64,000 nucleotides of DNA from Lichenibacterium ramalinae (GCF_004137085.1 NZ_QYBC01000002.1:62001-126000); one strand, 5' to 3'; positions 19,480-28,177 are shown, numbered from the stretch's first letter. Notes: generated by a model not told the origin, from the sequence alone. Program-made: numbers and translations.

Positions 19480-20243
19480 CGGCCGCCGGGGTGCCGGCCC
19501 GGGAGGCCCGGTCGCGCTGGCTCTCCCTCGTCCTCCCCGGCCTGCTGGCGGCGGCGGTGGCGACGGCGCTGGTGGGCCTCGGCCTGTGGCAATTGCAGCG
19601 CCTCGCCTGGAAGGAGGCGCTGATCCGCACCGTGGCGGAGCGCACCGTGGCACCCCCCGTGCCCTTGCCCGCGCGGCGCGACTGGCCCGGGCTCGACCCC
19701 GCCACCTACGAATACCGCCGCGTCGCCGCCACAGGCCGGTTCGACCATGCGGCCGAGGTGCATGTGTACCGGCCCCTCGTCGAGGCCCGCGGTCCCTTCC
19801 ACGGGGTCGGCGACCTCGTGCTGACGCCCTTCCACCTCGCCGGCGGCGGCACCGTCGTGGTCAACCGCGGCTTCGTGCCGGAGGCGCGGCTCGACCCCGC
19901 CACCCGCGCCGCCGGCCAGGTCGCGGGCGACGTCACCATCACGGGGCTGATGCGCTCGCCCCAGACCCGCAACGGCTTCACGCCCGCCGACGACCCGGTC
20001 CGGAACCAATGGTTCACGGTCGACCCGGAGGCCGTCGCGGCGCGGTTCGGCATCGCCGATGCCGCGCCCTTCGTCATCGACGAGGACGCCGGCCAGGCTC
20101 CGGGCGGCCTGCCGCAGGGCGGCGAAACGGTGCTGGAGTTCCCGAACAGCCACCTGTCCTACGCGCTGACCTGGTTCGGCCTCGCGGCGGCTCTGTTCGG
20201 CGTCTTCGCGGTCTTCGCCTGGCGCCGCCTCCGCGACGGGTGA
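19476..20243 (+). CDS. SURF1 family oxidase assembly protein
   Basis: 255 residues. An N-terminal membrane helix (about 16-35, ending LGLWQLQRLAWK), a periplasmic domain, and a C-terminal helix (LTWFGLAAALFGVFAVFAW) give the SURF1 layout, which assists heme a insertion into subunit I. Family motifs visible are GLWQLQR, VNRGFVP and the C-terminal NSHLSYALTWFGLA. The best start is TTG 19476, overlapping the DUF983 stop as TTGA; GTG 19491 is an alternative 5 codons later. Last gene of the oxidase block. Confidence 0.92.
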   Translation: MTAAGVPAREARSRWLSLVLPGLLAAAVATALVGLGLWQLQRLAWKEALIRTVAERTVAPPVPLPARRDWPGLDPATYEYRRVAATGRFDHAAEVHVYRPLVEARGPFHGVGDLVLTPFHLAGGGTVVVNRGFVPEARLDPATRAAGQVAGDVTITGLMRSPQTRNGFTPADDPVRNQWFTVDPEAVAARFGIADAAPFVIDEDAGQAPGGLPQGGETVLEFPNSHLSYALTWFGLAAALFGVFAVFAWRRLRDG

Positions 20244-20286
20244 CGCGCGGCGGAGGTGCGGGTGGCGGCCGGCTCGGGCGACGACG

Positions 20287-20904
20287 TCACAGGGTCGGGG
20301 GCGGCTCCCCCGCGAGGATCGAGCGCGCCATCTCGGCGACCAGCAGGGCGGGCAGGTCGATGCCGCCGAGCTTCCAGGTCAGGCCCACGAGATGCATGTG
20401 GACGCCATATTGGTCGTCGACGCCGTGGCCGCCGTCGATGGGGATGACGAAATCCTTGATCTGGTCGAAGTACGATCCCGTCACGGCGGCCAGCAGGTGG
20501 TCGTCGAGCAGCGTCGAGAAGTCCGGCAGGTCACCCTTCACGGCGATGGGCCGGCCGCCGAGGTCGACCTGGGCGATGCGGCCCTTCGACAGCAGCGCCA
20601 TGATGTTGTCCGGGGTGAGCAGTTGCGCCACGTAGGGATCCGCCACCGTCGTCACCGCCGCGCCGGCCACGCTGCGCCCGAAAGCCCCCATCTTCTTGCC
20701 CTTGCCGGACACGTCGAGGTATGCGGCGGCGATCTGCCGGGCCAGCGAGCGACGAAGCCCGTCGACGTCGACGCGCTCGAACACCTGCCCGGCATCCCCA
20801 CCCCGGGCGGTGCGGGCGAGTTGCGCCGCCCCGACGAGCGGCCAGGCCCAATAGGCGAGGCCCACCACCACGACCGCACCCACGATCATCAACCATCGGC
20901 GCAT
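20287..20904 (-). CDS. DUF2939 domain protein
   Basis: 205 residues. A short N-terminal membrane or signal-anchor helix (LMIVGAVVVVGLAYWAWPLV, about 5-24) is followed by a soluble domain of the DUF2939 type, beginning with AQLARTARGGDAGQVFERVD and ending in a beta-rich part. Members are envelope proteins of unknown function. ATG 20904 is used because an upstream in-frame ATG would run into the divergent DUF1624 gene. The 55 bp between the two divergent starts must hold both promoters or their cores. Confidence 0.78.
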   Translation of the reverse strand: MRRWLMIVGAVVVVGLAYWAWPLVGAAQLARTARGGDAGQVFERVDVDGLRRSLARQIAAAYLDVSGKGKKMGAFGRSVAGAAVTTVADPYVAQLLTPDNIMALLSKGRIAQVDLGGRPIAVKGDLPDFSTLLDDHLLAAVTGSYFDQIKDFVIPIDGGHGVDDQYGVHMHLVGLTWKLGGIDLPALLVAEMARSILAGEPPPTL

Positions 20905-20959
20905 CGGCCTGTTCTCCAACGTTTCGGGCCGGTCCTTGCCCGCCGCATGTGGAGGAAAC

Positions 20960-21931
20960 ATGGCTGACGCCCGCTCGGCCCCGCCCCGCTTCGTCGCGCT
21001 CGACGCGCTGCGCGGCGCCGCGCTCTGCGGCATGGTCGTCTATCATGCGGCCTGGGACCTGTCGGCGCTCGGCTGGCCCTTGCCGCCGCCATCCGCCTCG
21101 CCCGGCTGGACGCTGCTGGCCGACACCGTTGCGGGCACCTTCCTGCTGCTGTCCGGCGTCGGTCTCGCGCTGGCGCGGCCCAAGGGCACGGGCTTCGCGC
21201 TCCGGCGCCTCGCCGCGCTGGCGGCGGCCGGCCTCGTCGTCACGGCGGCGAGCCTCGTGGTGGCGCCCGAGGCACCCATCGTCTTCGGCATCCTGCAATG
21301 CATCGCGGTGGCGAATGCCCTGGCGCTGCCGCTGCTGGGGCGGTCCGTGGCGTCGCGGCTGGGTCTGGCCGCCGCCGCCGCCCTGGCGCCCGCCCTGGCC
21401 CGCTCGGCGTCCCTCGCCACATGGCCGGCTGCCGCCCTCGACCGATGGCCGGGCGCCGCGCTGGGGCTGGGAACGGCCCTGCCCCGCACGCTCGACTACC
21501 GGCCCCTGCTGCCCTGGCTGGCCCTGGTGCTGCTGGGGACAGTGCTGGGCGACGGCATGGCCCGCCGCTCGCCCGGGGGGCGACCCGGGCGGCCGCCGAA
21601 GGGTCCGGTGCCGGCGCTCGCCCGGCTGGGCCGGCACAGCCTCGCCGTCTACATGCTGCACCAGCCGATCCTCTACGGCGTGCTGATGGCCGTCTCGCCA
21701 GGCGCGGCGGCGCGGCCGGAGGCCGGCGAGGATCCGTTCCTGATGCAGTGTCGGGCAGACTGCGAGGCGGCGGGCGCGGCACCGAAGCTCTGCCTCGCGG
21801 CCTGCACCTGCACGACGATGCGGGTGGCGGCGGAAGCGAGAGGCGCCTCGCACACCGCGGGCGAAACCCCGCGGCTCACCGGGCCGCACCTCGACGCCAT
21901 CGCGCGCGCGTGCCGGGCATCGCCGGGATGA
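20960..21931 (+). CDS. DUF1624 (HGSNAT-like) membrane acyltransferase family protein with Cys-rich tail
   Basis: 323 residues. The opening RFVALDALRGAALCGMVVYHAAWDL is that of DUF1624/heparan-alpha-glucosaminide acetyltransferase-like proteins, with about 7-8 membrane helices to residue 245 ending in the HSLAVYMLHQPILYG helix. A tail after residue 255 holds C264, C268, C278, C282 and C284 (C-x3-C-x9-C-x3-C-x-C) and is cytoplasmic or periplasmic, possibly metal-binding or disulfide-bonded. The start has GGAGGAAAC upstream. The substrate is unknown. Confidence 0.82.
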   Translation: MADARSAPPRFVALDALRGAALCGMVVYHAAWDLSALGWPLPPPSASPGWTLLADTVAGTFLLLSGVGLALARPKGTGFALRRLAALAAAGLVVTAASLVVAPEAPIVFGILQCIAVANALALPLLGRSVASRLGLAAAAALAPALARSASLATWPAAALDRWPGAALGLGTALPRTLDYRPLLPWLALVLLGTVLGDGMARRSPGGRPGRPPKGPVPALARLGRHSLAVYMLHQPILYGVLMAVSPGAAARPEAGEDPFLMQCRADCEAAGAAPKLCLAACTCTTMRVAAEARGASHTAGETPRLTGPHLDAIARACRASPG

Positions 21932-21972
21932 CGCGACGCCAGACGGCGGATCGACTCCCGATCAGGCCTCGA

Positions 21973-22215
21973 TCAGGTTTTGGCGCCCTGCTCCTCGAGC
22001 TGCTTCATCAGCGCCAGGAACCGGTCGGGGATGGGCTGCTTCACGACATCGTCATAGACCGCACGCAACTGCCGACCGATATAGGCCTGCACGTCCGTGG
22101 TGCCGGGCCGGGCGCCATCGGCGGCACCTTCGGCATCCGACCGGCCGGCCTCGGGGGAGGCGGACAGATCCTGGTTCGGCGCCGGAAGACGCTCGTTCTC
22201 GTTGTCTGGGTTCAT
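21973..22215 (-). CDS. nepR: NepR anti-sigma factor
   Basis: 80 residues. The acidic, disordered N-terminus and the conserved core YIGRQLRAVYDDVVKQPIPD (45-64) followed by RFLALMKQLEEQ are diagnostic of NepR. NepR binds and holds the EcfG sigma factor; phosphorylated PhyR captures NepR to release the sigma and turn on the general stress response. It is divergent from phyR, with 228 bp between the start codons. Its promoter region has an EcfG-type site, so it is probably under autoregulation. In most relatives ecfG follows nepR; here the downstream gene is the convergent DUF1624 gene and no sigma gene is present. Confidence 0.95.
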   Translation of the reverse strand: MNPDNENERLPAPNQDLSASPEAGRSDAEGAADGARPGTTDVQAYIGRQLRAVYDDVVKQPIPDRFLALMKQLEEQGAKT

Positions 22216-22340
22216 CGTCGATCCACTCGCCCTCGCCCGCTCGGTGCCGCGGCTTGCGATCCGGCAGGCTGCAGACTAGTCTCAGCGCCACCAAAAAAGG
22301 CCGCCGATCTTCGGATCCGCTGCGGCCGTCGCGGTTCGAG

Positions 22341-22365
22341 AACGCCGCGTCGAATTTAATGTTCC
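22341..22365 (-). promoter_or_regulatory. EcfG-type promoter for nepR
   Basis: On the minus strand: GGAAC (22361-22365), 16-base spacer, CGTT (22341-22344), a perfect match to the EcfG general stress response promoter (GGAAC-N16/17-CGTT). The -10 element is 126 bases before the nepR start codon, leaving a fairly long leader. Confidence 0.8.
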
Positions 22366-22371
22366 CATGTC

Positions 22372-22397
22372 GGAAACTATTTTCGCAGTCGGGCGTT
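22372..22397 (+). promoter_or_regulatory. EcfG-type promoter for phyR
   Basis: GGAAAC (22372-22377), 16-base spacer, CGTT (22394-22397) on the plus strand, one inserted A relative to the GGAAC consensus. The -10 element is 46 bases before the phyR ATG. It faces away from the nepR promoter, only 6 bases apart. Confidence 0.7.
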
Positions 22398-22443
22398 ATC
22401 TAGCGCAGCGTTCCATGCTCCGCGTCGATGGACTGAGGTTAGA

Positions 22444-23268
22444 ATGTCGATTTCACAGGCGATCGCCCCGCATCTCCCGCAGTTGCGGCGGTTTGCGCGG
22501 GCCCTGACGGGCAGCCAGAAGGGCGGCGATGCCTATGTGGTCGAAACGCTCGAAGCCATCGTGGCGGACCCGGGCAACCTCGACGTCGGCGCCGACGTGC
22601 GCTGCAGCCTCTACAAGCTTTTCCTCAACCTGTGGCGTTCGGTCGCCGTCAACACCCTGACCGACACGTCGGCCACGTCGGCGGACGAGATCGGCACGAC
22701 ACGCCGGCTCGAAGCCATCTCCATCATGCCGCGCGTGGCGCTGCTGCTGACTGCGCTGGAAGGCTTCGACATCCACGAGGTCGCCCGCACGATCGATTGT
22801 TCGGTCGACGAGGCGAAGCGCCTGCTGGAAAGCGCCAACAGCGAGATCGCCGAGCAGATCTCGACCGACGTGCTCATCATCGAGGACGAGCCGCTCATCG
22901 CCCTCGACCTCCAGAACGTCGTCGAGGACCTCGGCCACAAGGTGGTCGACGTGGCGCGCACGCATCGTGAAGCCTTGAAGGCCGTCCAGCATCACCAGCC
23001 CGGCCTGATCCTCGCCGACATCCAGCTCGCCGACGGCTCTTCCGGGCTCGAAGCCGTCAACGAGATCCTCGGCGCCTTCGAAGTGCCGGTGATCTTCATC
23101 ACGGCCTATCCCGAGCGCTTCCTCACCGGCGCGCCGCCCGAGCCCGCCTTCCTCATCGCCAAGCCCTTCTCGGTCGAGACGCTGCGGGCCGTGATCAGCC
23201 AGGTGCTGTTCTTCGACCGCAAGTCACACCGCCGCGCCGCGAGTTCCGCCGCCGCCGCCCGCGCCTGA
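22444..23268 (+). CDS. phyR: PhyR general stress response regulator
   Basis: 274 residues. Residues 1 to about 140 form a sigma-factor-like domain (sigma2 and sigma4 mimic, with EGFDIHEVARTIDCSVDEAKR in the sigma4 part); residues 142-260 form a receiver domain. The receiver has the acidic pocket E147/D148, the phosphoacceptor D192 (LADIQLADG), T220 and K240. The motif FITAYPERFLTG matches the receiver loop variant found in PhyR-type regulators. Once phosphorylated by HWE-type kinases, the sigma-like domain binds NepR. The start is the ATG 46 bases after its EcfG-type promoter. Confidence 0.97.
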   Translation: MSISQAIAPHLPQLRRFARALTGSQKGGDAYVVETLEAIVADPGNLDVGADVRCSLYKLFLNLWRSVAVNTLTDTSATSADEIGTTRRLEAISIMPRVALLLTALEGFDIHEVARTIDCSVDEAKRLLESANSEIAEQISTDVLIIEDEPLIALDLQNVVEDLGHKVVDVARTHREALKAVQHHQPGLILADIQLADGSSGLEAVNEILGAFEVPVIFITAYPERFLTGAPPEPAFLIAKPFSVETLRAVISQVLFFDRKSHRRAASSAAAARA

Positions 23269-23563
23269 CGCCGCTCCCCGTCGCGGGGGCGGCTTCGAAG
23301 GGCTCCGGCCCGCGATGCCGGACCGTCTCCACGCGCCGGATCTTCTCCACAAGCCAGGCTGCGTTTTCCGCAGCGATGTCGGGGTGCCGCGGGGCACCCC
23401 AGGTTCTTTCGGCCGAGTCCCGAGTCTATAGTCGGGGCAAGGGTGATTCGACTGCACGCTGCACACCGTCCTCGCGGCGGGCGGCACGGTCGGATGGAAG
23501 AGGAGAGCGTGGGGCAAGGCCCTGTCGCTACCCTCGCCGCCCAAAGCTCGATGAGTACCCCGC
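23269..23563 (+). other. 295-bp intergenic stretch after phyR
   Basis: No gene and no EcfG-type promoter found. A TATAGT hexamer near 23427 could be part of a housekeeping promoter for ybjN, without a convincing -35 element. Confidence 0.35.
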
Positions 23564-24064
23564 ATGTCGCTTCTCGCCTTCGAACCACCCCGCGCCGAAC
23601 ATCCCGTGGACGTCGTCGAACGCCTCGCCGCGATGCGGGAATGGTCCTTCGACCGGGACGACGAGGACGAGATCTCCATCTCGGTCGAGGGCGCGTCGGC
23701 CGATTACCACGTGGCCTTCACCTGGTTGTCGGACCTCGAAGCGCTGCACGTCGGCTGCGCCTTCGACCTCAAGGTGCCGGACCGGCGCCGCACCGAGATC
23801 CAGAGCCTGATCGCCATGATCAACGAACAGCTCTGGATCGGCCATTTCGACCTGTGGAGCCGCGAACACGTCGTCATGTTCCGGCACTCGCTGCTCATGG
23901 CGGGCGGGGCGGACCCCGACGGGCGGCAGTGCGAGGCCATCCTCAAGATGGCCGTCACCGCATGCGACCGCTATTTCCAGGCGTTCCAGTTCGTGCTCTG
24001 GGCCGGCAAGAGCGCCCGCGACGCGCTCGATGGCGCCATGTTCGAAACCCAGGGCGAGGCTTGA
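23564..24064 (+). CDS. YbjN domain-containing protein
   Basis: 166 residues. YbjN-type fold, related to type III secretion chaperone-like proteins: the DVVERLAAMREWSFDRDDED opening, a beta-rich middle (ISISVEGASADYHVAFTW), and the NEQLWIGHFDLWSREHVVMF segment are standard. No signal or membrane helix, so cytoplasmic. E. coli YbjN overproduction affects motility and stress phenotypes but the biochemical role is unclear. It is encoded just after phyR and before proC, an order seen in related alphaproteobacteria. Confidence 0.88.
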   Translation: MSLLAFEPPRAEHPVDVVERLAAMREWSFDRDDEDEISISVEGASADYHVAFTWLSDLEALHVGCAFDLKVPDRRRTEIQSLIAMINEQLWIGHFDLWSREHVVMFRHSLLMAGGADPDGRQCEAILKMAVTACDRYFQAFQFVLWAGKSARDALDGAMFETQGEA

Positions 24065-24101
24065 TCCGGCCCGACGCTGCCCGAACCCGGCGAGGCCCGC
24101 C

Positions 24102-24986
24102 ATGACCGACGTCCCCGACACCGATCCGCCGAACGCCCGCCTGTCGACGACCCGACCATCCGGGACCGATGCGTCCGACGCGCGCGACACCGTCCTGCTG
24201 GTCGGGGCGGGCCGCATGGGCGGCTCCATGCTGGAAGGCTGGCTGGCCCAGGGCGTCAGCGGCGGGCGCATCGCCGTGTCGGACCCCCAGCCGTCGCCGG
24301 CCCTCACGGCCCTCTGCCGCGCAGGCGGAGTGGCGCTCAATCCGCCGGCCGTCCACCCGGTCGACACGCTCGTACTCGCCATCAAGCCCCAGGCGCTGGA
24401 GGCCAGCGCCCCCGCCATCGCCTCGTGGGCCGGCCCCGGCACCGCCGTCGTGTCGATCCTGGCCGGCCGCACCCTCGCCGACCTCGCGGCCCGGTTCCCG
24501 CGCGCCGCCGGCTGCGTGCGCGCCATGCCGAACCTGCCGGCCTCGGTCGGCCGTGGCATCACGGGCTTCGCTTCGGACGGCCGCCTGTCGCCCGAAGCGG
24601 TGCTGCGGGCCGAACGCTGGCTCGGCGCCGTGGGCCGCGTGGAGCGCCTCGCCCACGAGGGCGAGATCGACATGGTCACGGCGGTGTCGGGCTCCGGCCC
24701 CGCCTACGTGTTCCTTCTGGCCGAAGCCCTCGCCCGCGCCGGCGAGCGGCTGGGCCTGTCGCCGGACCTCGCCGCCCGCCTCGGGCGCGCCACCGTGGAG
24801 GGGGCGGGCGAACTGCTGCATCGCCAGCCCGATGTCCCGCCCGCCACCTTGCGGCAGAACGTCACTTCGCCGGGCGGCACCACGGCCGCCGCCCTGGCGG
24901 TGCTCATGGCCGACGACGCGCTGGGACCGTTGCTCGACCGCGCCGTCGAGGCCGCGTTCCGGCGGGCCCAGGAACTGTCGCGCTGA
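24102..24986 (+). CDS. proC: Pyrroline-5-carboxylate reductase
   Basis: 294 residues. Catalyses the last step of proline synthesis, NAD(P)H-dependent reduction of pyrroline-5-carboxylate. The Rossmann motif VGAGRMGGSM follows a non-conserved extension of about 30 residues. The C-terminal signature runs from VSGSGPAYVFLLAEAL to QNVTSPGGTTAAAL, with the conserved proC pattern. It follows ybjN by 37 bp. Confidence 0.95.
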   Translation: MTDVPDTDPPNARLSTTRPSGTDASDARDTVLLVGAGRMGGSMLEGWLAQGVSGGRIAVSDPQPSPALTALCRAGGVALNPPAVHPVDTLVLAIKPQALEASAPAIASWAGPGTAVVSILAGRTLADLAARFPRAAGCVRAMPNLPASVGRGITGFASDGRLSPEAVLRAERWLGAVGRVERLAHEGEIDMVTAVSGSGPAYVFLLAEALARAGERLGLSPDLAARLGRATVEGAGELLHRQPDVPPATLRQNVTSPGGTTAAALAVLMADDALGPLLDRAVEAAFRRAQELSR

Positions 24987-25135
24987 ACCGCGACGCCGCG
25001 CCGGCTCCCCGCCCCGCGGCGCGACATCGCCCCCGTAGCGGTTTGGTCCCGGCGGTTCCGGCGCTACATGAGCGGGACCGGGACCGGCACGGTCCCCCCG
25101 GGCACGGCGCCCGGCCGTCATCGACCAGGAGCACC

Positions 25136-25897
25136 ATGATGATCCCCGACGCGCGCAGCACCGGCGGTTCCGAGCCCGACGCCCCACCCGCAGCCGCCCG
25201 GCCCGCGCCTTCCGTCAAGGACAGGATCATCGAAGCCCTGATGGAGCTTTCGGCCGAGCGCGAGTGGGACGATTTCGGCCTGACCGACGTCGCGACCCGG
25301 GCCGGCGTCTCGCTGTCGGAGTTCCGCGACGCCTTCCCGTCGAAGGGGGCGGTGCTGGCCGGCTTCGCCCGCCGCATCGATCACGTGGTGCTGGGGCAGG
25401 AGAACCAGACCCTCGCCGACGAGGCCCCGCGCGAGCGCGTGTTCGACGTGCTGATGCGGCGTCTCGACGCCATGGCGCCCTACAAGCTCGGGCTGCAGGG
25501 CATCATGGAGCACGTGCGCCGCGATCCGCTCACGGCGGCGGCGCTCAACGGCGTGGTCCTCAACTCGATGCGCTTCATGCTGGCGGCCGCCGGGGTCGAC
25601 GTCGAGGGCAACATGGCGGCCCTGAAGCTGCAGGGCCTCGTGCTGGCCTGGGGCCGGGTGCTCGACGTCTGGTTCGAGGACGACGATGCCGGCCAGGCCC
25701 GCACCATGGCGGCCCTCGACCGGGAACTGTCCCGCGGCGAGACCTGGGTGGCCCGGCTCGACGACTTCGACCGGCTGGTGTCGCCGCTGCGGATCATGGG
25801 CCGTGCCATGATGGACGCACGGCGCCGCTCGCGCGAGCGCAAGCCGACCGTCAAGCCCGTGCCGACCGACGATCTCGACGCCGGGATCGCGCTCTGA
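25136..25897 (+). CDS. TetR-family transcriptional regulator
   Basis: 253 residues. An Ala/Pro-rich N-terminus of about 25 residues precedes a TetR-type helix-turn-helix (about 27-73: VKDRIIEALMELSAEREWDD then LTDVATRAGVSLSEFRDAFP, with F replacing the usual Y). The C-terminal ligand or dimer domain is family-specific and of COQ9-like length. Start ATG 25136 (a second ATG follows immediately) has a CAGGAG site upstream. The target is unknown; csaA overlaps its stop by one base (TGATG). A ubiquinone-related (COQ9-like) role is possible but unproven. Confidence 0.75.
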   Translation: MMIPDARSTGGSEPDAPPAAARPAPSVKDRIIEALMELSAEREWDDFGLTDVATRAGVSLSEFRDAFPSKGAVLAGFARRIDHVVLGQENQTLADEAPRERVFDVLMRRLDAMAPYKLGLQGIMEHVRRDPLTAAALNGVVLNSMRFMLAAAGVDVEGNMAALKLQGLVLAWGRVLDVWFEDDDAGQARTMAALDRELSRGETWVARLDDFDRLVSPLRIMGRAMMDARRRSRERKPTVKPVPTDDLDAGIAL

Positions 25898-26262
25898 TGG
25901 CGGCACCCTCGCCCGAACCGGTCGCCGAGCAGGTCTCCTACGAGGATTTCCGCCGCATCGACATCAGGGTCGGGACGGTGGTGGAGGCGGAACCTTTCCC
26001 GGAAGCCCGCAAGCCGGCTCTCAAGCTCGTGATCGACTTCGGCCCCGGTATCGGCCGCAAGCGGTCCTCGGCGCAGATCACCCGCCACTACGACCCCGCC
26101 GCCCTGGTGGGGCGCCAGGTCTGCGCCGTGGTCAACTTCAAGCCGCGCCAGATCGGCCCCTTCATGTCCGAGGTGCTCACGCTGGGCTTCCCGGACGCCG
26201 ATGGCGAGGTGGTTCTGGGCGTGCCCACCCTGCCCGTGCCGGACGGTGGACGGCTGTTCTGA
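25897..26262 (+). CDS. csaA: CsaA-like tRNA-binding protein
   Basis: 121 residues, a single tRNA-binding (EMAP II-like OB-fold) domain. DFRRIDIRVGTVVEAEPFPE and ARKPALKLVIDFG followed by RSSAQITRHY and VNFKPRQIGPFMSEVLTLG are characteristic. CsaA binds tRNA and has been described as a chaperone with export-related activity. Its start overlaps the stop of the tetR gene (TGATG), so the two are co-translated. Confidence 0.9.
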   Translation: MAAPSPEPVAEQVSYEDFRRIDIRVGTVVEAEPFPEARKPALKLVIDFGPGIGRKRSSAQITRHYDPAALVGRQVCAVVNFKPRQIGPFMSEVLTLGFPDADGEVVLGVPTLPVPDGGRLF

Positions 26263-26371
26263 AGCGGGCGGCTTCGGCCGGTGCCGGAGGCCCTGCCTTG
26301 ATTCCGGGCCATTCTTCCTCGAAGAGGAGGCCCGGCGCGGACGAGCGCGCGGCGGCCGGCCCGGGCTCGCC

Positions 26372-26399
26372 TTGACGCTCGCTCCGCAGTTCCGATAGA
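26372..26399 (+). promoter_or_regulatory. Candidate housekeeping promoter of the polysaccharide operon
   Basis: TTGACG (26372-26377), 16-base spacer, GATAGA (26394-26399), about 60 bases before the first gene. The -35 element is strong; the -10 matches 3 of 6. Sequence-only evidence. Confidence 0.4.
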
Positions 26400-26458
26400 C
26401 GTTCCGGCGCAATCGTCCCGCCCGGAACGCGTCGGGTCCACGAGTTCGCGGAGCCAGG

Positions 26459-27310
26459 ATGCGCAGTACCGAAGCCTTGCCGGCCCTCCAGGCGGCCTCA
26501 TCTCCCGAGCGGCCGTGGGTCCGGGAATGGCGGCTGGCAGCCCTGGACCTGGCGCGCTGCTTCCGCGGCTGGCACGTCTGGGCGTTGCTCGGCGTCAGCG
26601 ACATCCGCCTGCGCTACAAGCGGTCTCGCTTCGGCCAGTTCTGGATCACGCTGAGCATGGCCTTCTTCGTGGCCGGCATCGGTGCCGTCTACGGCGGCCT
26701 GTTCCACCAGAACATCCACGAATACATCCCCTACCTCGCCGTCAACATGACCATCTGGACGTTCATTTCGACGTCCATCTCGGAAAGTTGCAGCGCCTTC
26801 ATCGAGGCCGCGCCCTACCTGCGCCAGGAAGCCTTGCCGAAATCCACCTTCATCATGCGGGTGCTGGTGCGCAACATGATGGCCTTCGGCCACAACATCA
26901 TCATCATCCCGCTGGTCTTCATCGTCTTCCTCTATGCCCCGAGCCCCGTGGCCCTGCTGGCCATCCCGGGCCTTCTCCTGGTCCTGGCCGGGGTCTTCGC
27001 CGCGTCGATCAGCCTGGCGCTGCTGTGCACGCGCTTCCGCGACATGCCGCAGATCGTCGGCAACCTGCTGCAGCTCGCCTTCTTCGTCACGCCCATCATG
27101 TGGCACGTCGAGCAGCTCGGCCCGAACGCCTACTACATCAAGGTCTTCAATCCCTTCGCGTCCTTCCTCCGCGTCGTCTCCGAGCCGCTGCTCGGCCACG
27201 TCCCGGCCCCGGAAACCTACGGCACCGTGCTGGTCGCGCTCTGCGTGCTCAGCCTCATCGCCTGGCCGGTCTTCGCCAAGTTCCGCTCCCGCATCGTCTA
27301 TTGGTTGTAA
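26459..27310 (+). CDS. Polysaccharide ABC exporter permease (Wzm/KpsM-like)
   Basis: 283 residues, six membrane helices of the ABC-2 family. The opening IRLRYKRSRFGQFWITLSMA is the typical amphipathic lead-in to TM1, and the late segment VTPIMWHVEQLGP matches the family's re-entrant region. It forms a transporter with the next gene to flip lipid-linked glycan, such as O-antigen, teichoic-like or capsular polymer, across the inner membrane. First gene of a five-gene operon. Confidence 0.9.
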   Translation: MRSTEALPALQAASSPERPWVREWRLAALDLARCFRGWHVWALLGVSDIRLRYKRSRFGQFWITLSMAFFVAGIGAVYGGLFHQNIHEYIPYLAVNMTIWTFISTSISESCSAFIEAAPYLRQEALPKSTFIMRVLVRNMMAFGHNIIIIPLVFIVFLYAPSPVALLAIPGLLLVLAGVFAASISLALLCTRFRDMPQIVGNLLQLAFFVTPIMWHVEQLGPNAYYIKVFNPFASFLRVVSEPLLGHVPAPETYGTVLVALCVLSLIAWPVFAKFRSRIVYWL

Positions 27311-27325
27311 CCGAGGGTCCCTGAC

Positions 27326-28177
27326 GTGGCTTCCATCGAACTCGTCGATGCTTCGGTCGAGATCCCGATCTTCAACTCCCGGGGACGCTCGCTGAAGACG
27401 ACGCTGATCCGCCGCGTCGGCGGGCAGGTCGAGGCCAACGACCGCGACGTCGTCACCGTGAAGGCCCTGCGCCGCATCAGCCTGTCGCTGAAGCCCGGCG
27501 ACCGGCTCGGGCTGGTGGGCCACAACGGCGCCGGCAAGTCGACCCTGCTGCGGGTCTTCGCCGGTTCCTACGAGCCGTCGGCCGGCCGCGCCGACATCGC
27601 CGGCACGGTGTCGTCCCTCATCGACATGGAGATGGGGATGGATGCCGAGCTGACCGGGGCCGACAACATCATCCAGCGCGGCGTGTTCCTCGGCATGTCG
27701 CTGAAGGAGGCGCGGCGCGCCATCCCCAAGATCGCCGATTTCTCCGAACTCGGCCCCTATCTCCACCTGCCGATGCGGACCTACTCGTCCGGCATGCGGA
27801 TGCGCCTGGCCTTCGCCACCTCGACGACGCGCCACCCCGACATCCTGCTCTTCGACGAGATGATCTCCTTCGGCGACGCCGGCTTCGCGACCCGGGCCAA
27901 GGCCCGGCTCGACGCCATGATGGACAATGCCAAGATCCTGGTGCTGGCCTCGCACGATGTCGGCTCGCTGCGGTCCTACTGCAATCGGGCCGTGCTGCTC
28001 GAAGCCGGCACCATCGTGGCCGAGGGGTCGGTCGACGACGTCTGGGACCGCTACATCCGGGGCGTGGACGAGACCGCGACGCCCGTCGTCGACACGCCCG
28101 AGGACGAGGAGGTGGACGAGGGCGACAAGCCGGAGTTCGCCGCCCAGGACATCGCATCGGCCGACGTGAGGGCCTGA
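27326..28177 (+). CDS. Polysaccharide ABC exporter ATPase (Wzt/KpsT-like)
   Basis: 283 residues. Walker A is GHNGAGKST (65-73), the signature is YSSGMRMRLAFA and Walker B is DILLFDE. The long N-terminal stretch before Walker A (with RGRSLKTTLIRRVGG) is the mark of polysaccharide exporters. It ends in an acidic tail of about 30 residues and has no C-terminal carbohydrate-binding domain like that of E. coli O9a Wzt, so export is likely not terminus-recognising. GTG start 15 bases after the permease stop. Confidence 0.92.
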   Translation: MASIELVDASVEIPIFNSRGRSLKTTLIRRVGGQVEANDRDVVTVKALRRISLSLKPGDRLGLVGHNGAGKSTLLRVFAGSYEPSAGRADIAGTVSSLIDMEMGMDAELTGADNIIQRGVFLGMSLKEARRAIPKIADFSELGPYLHLPMRTYSSGMRMRLAFATSTTRHPDILLFDEMISFGDAGFATRAKARLDAMMDNAKILVLASHDVGSLRSYCNRAVLLEAGTIVAEGSVDDVWDRYIRGVDETATPVVDTPEDEEVDEGDKPEFAAQDIASADVRA

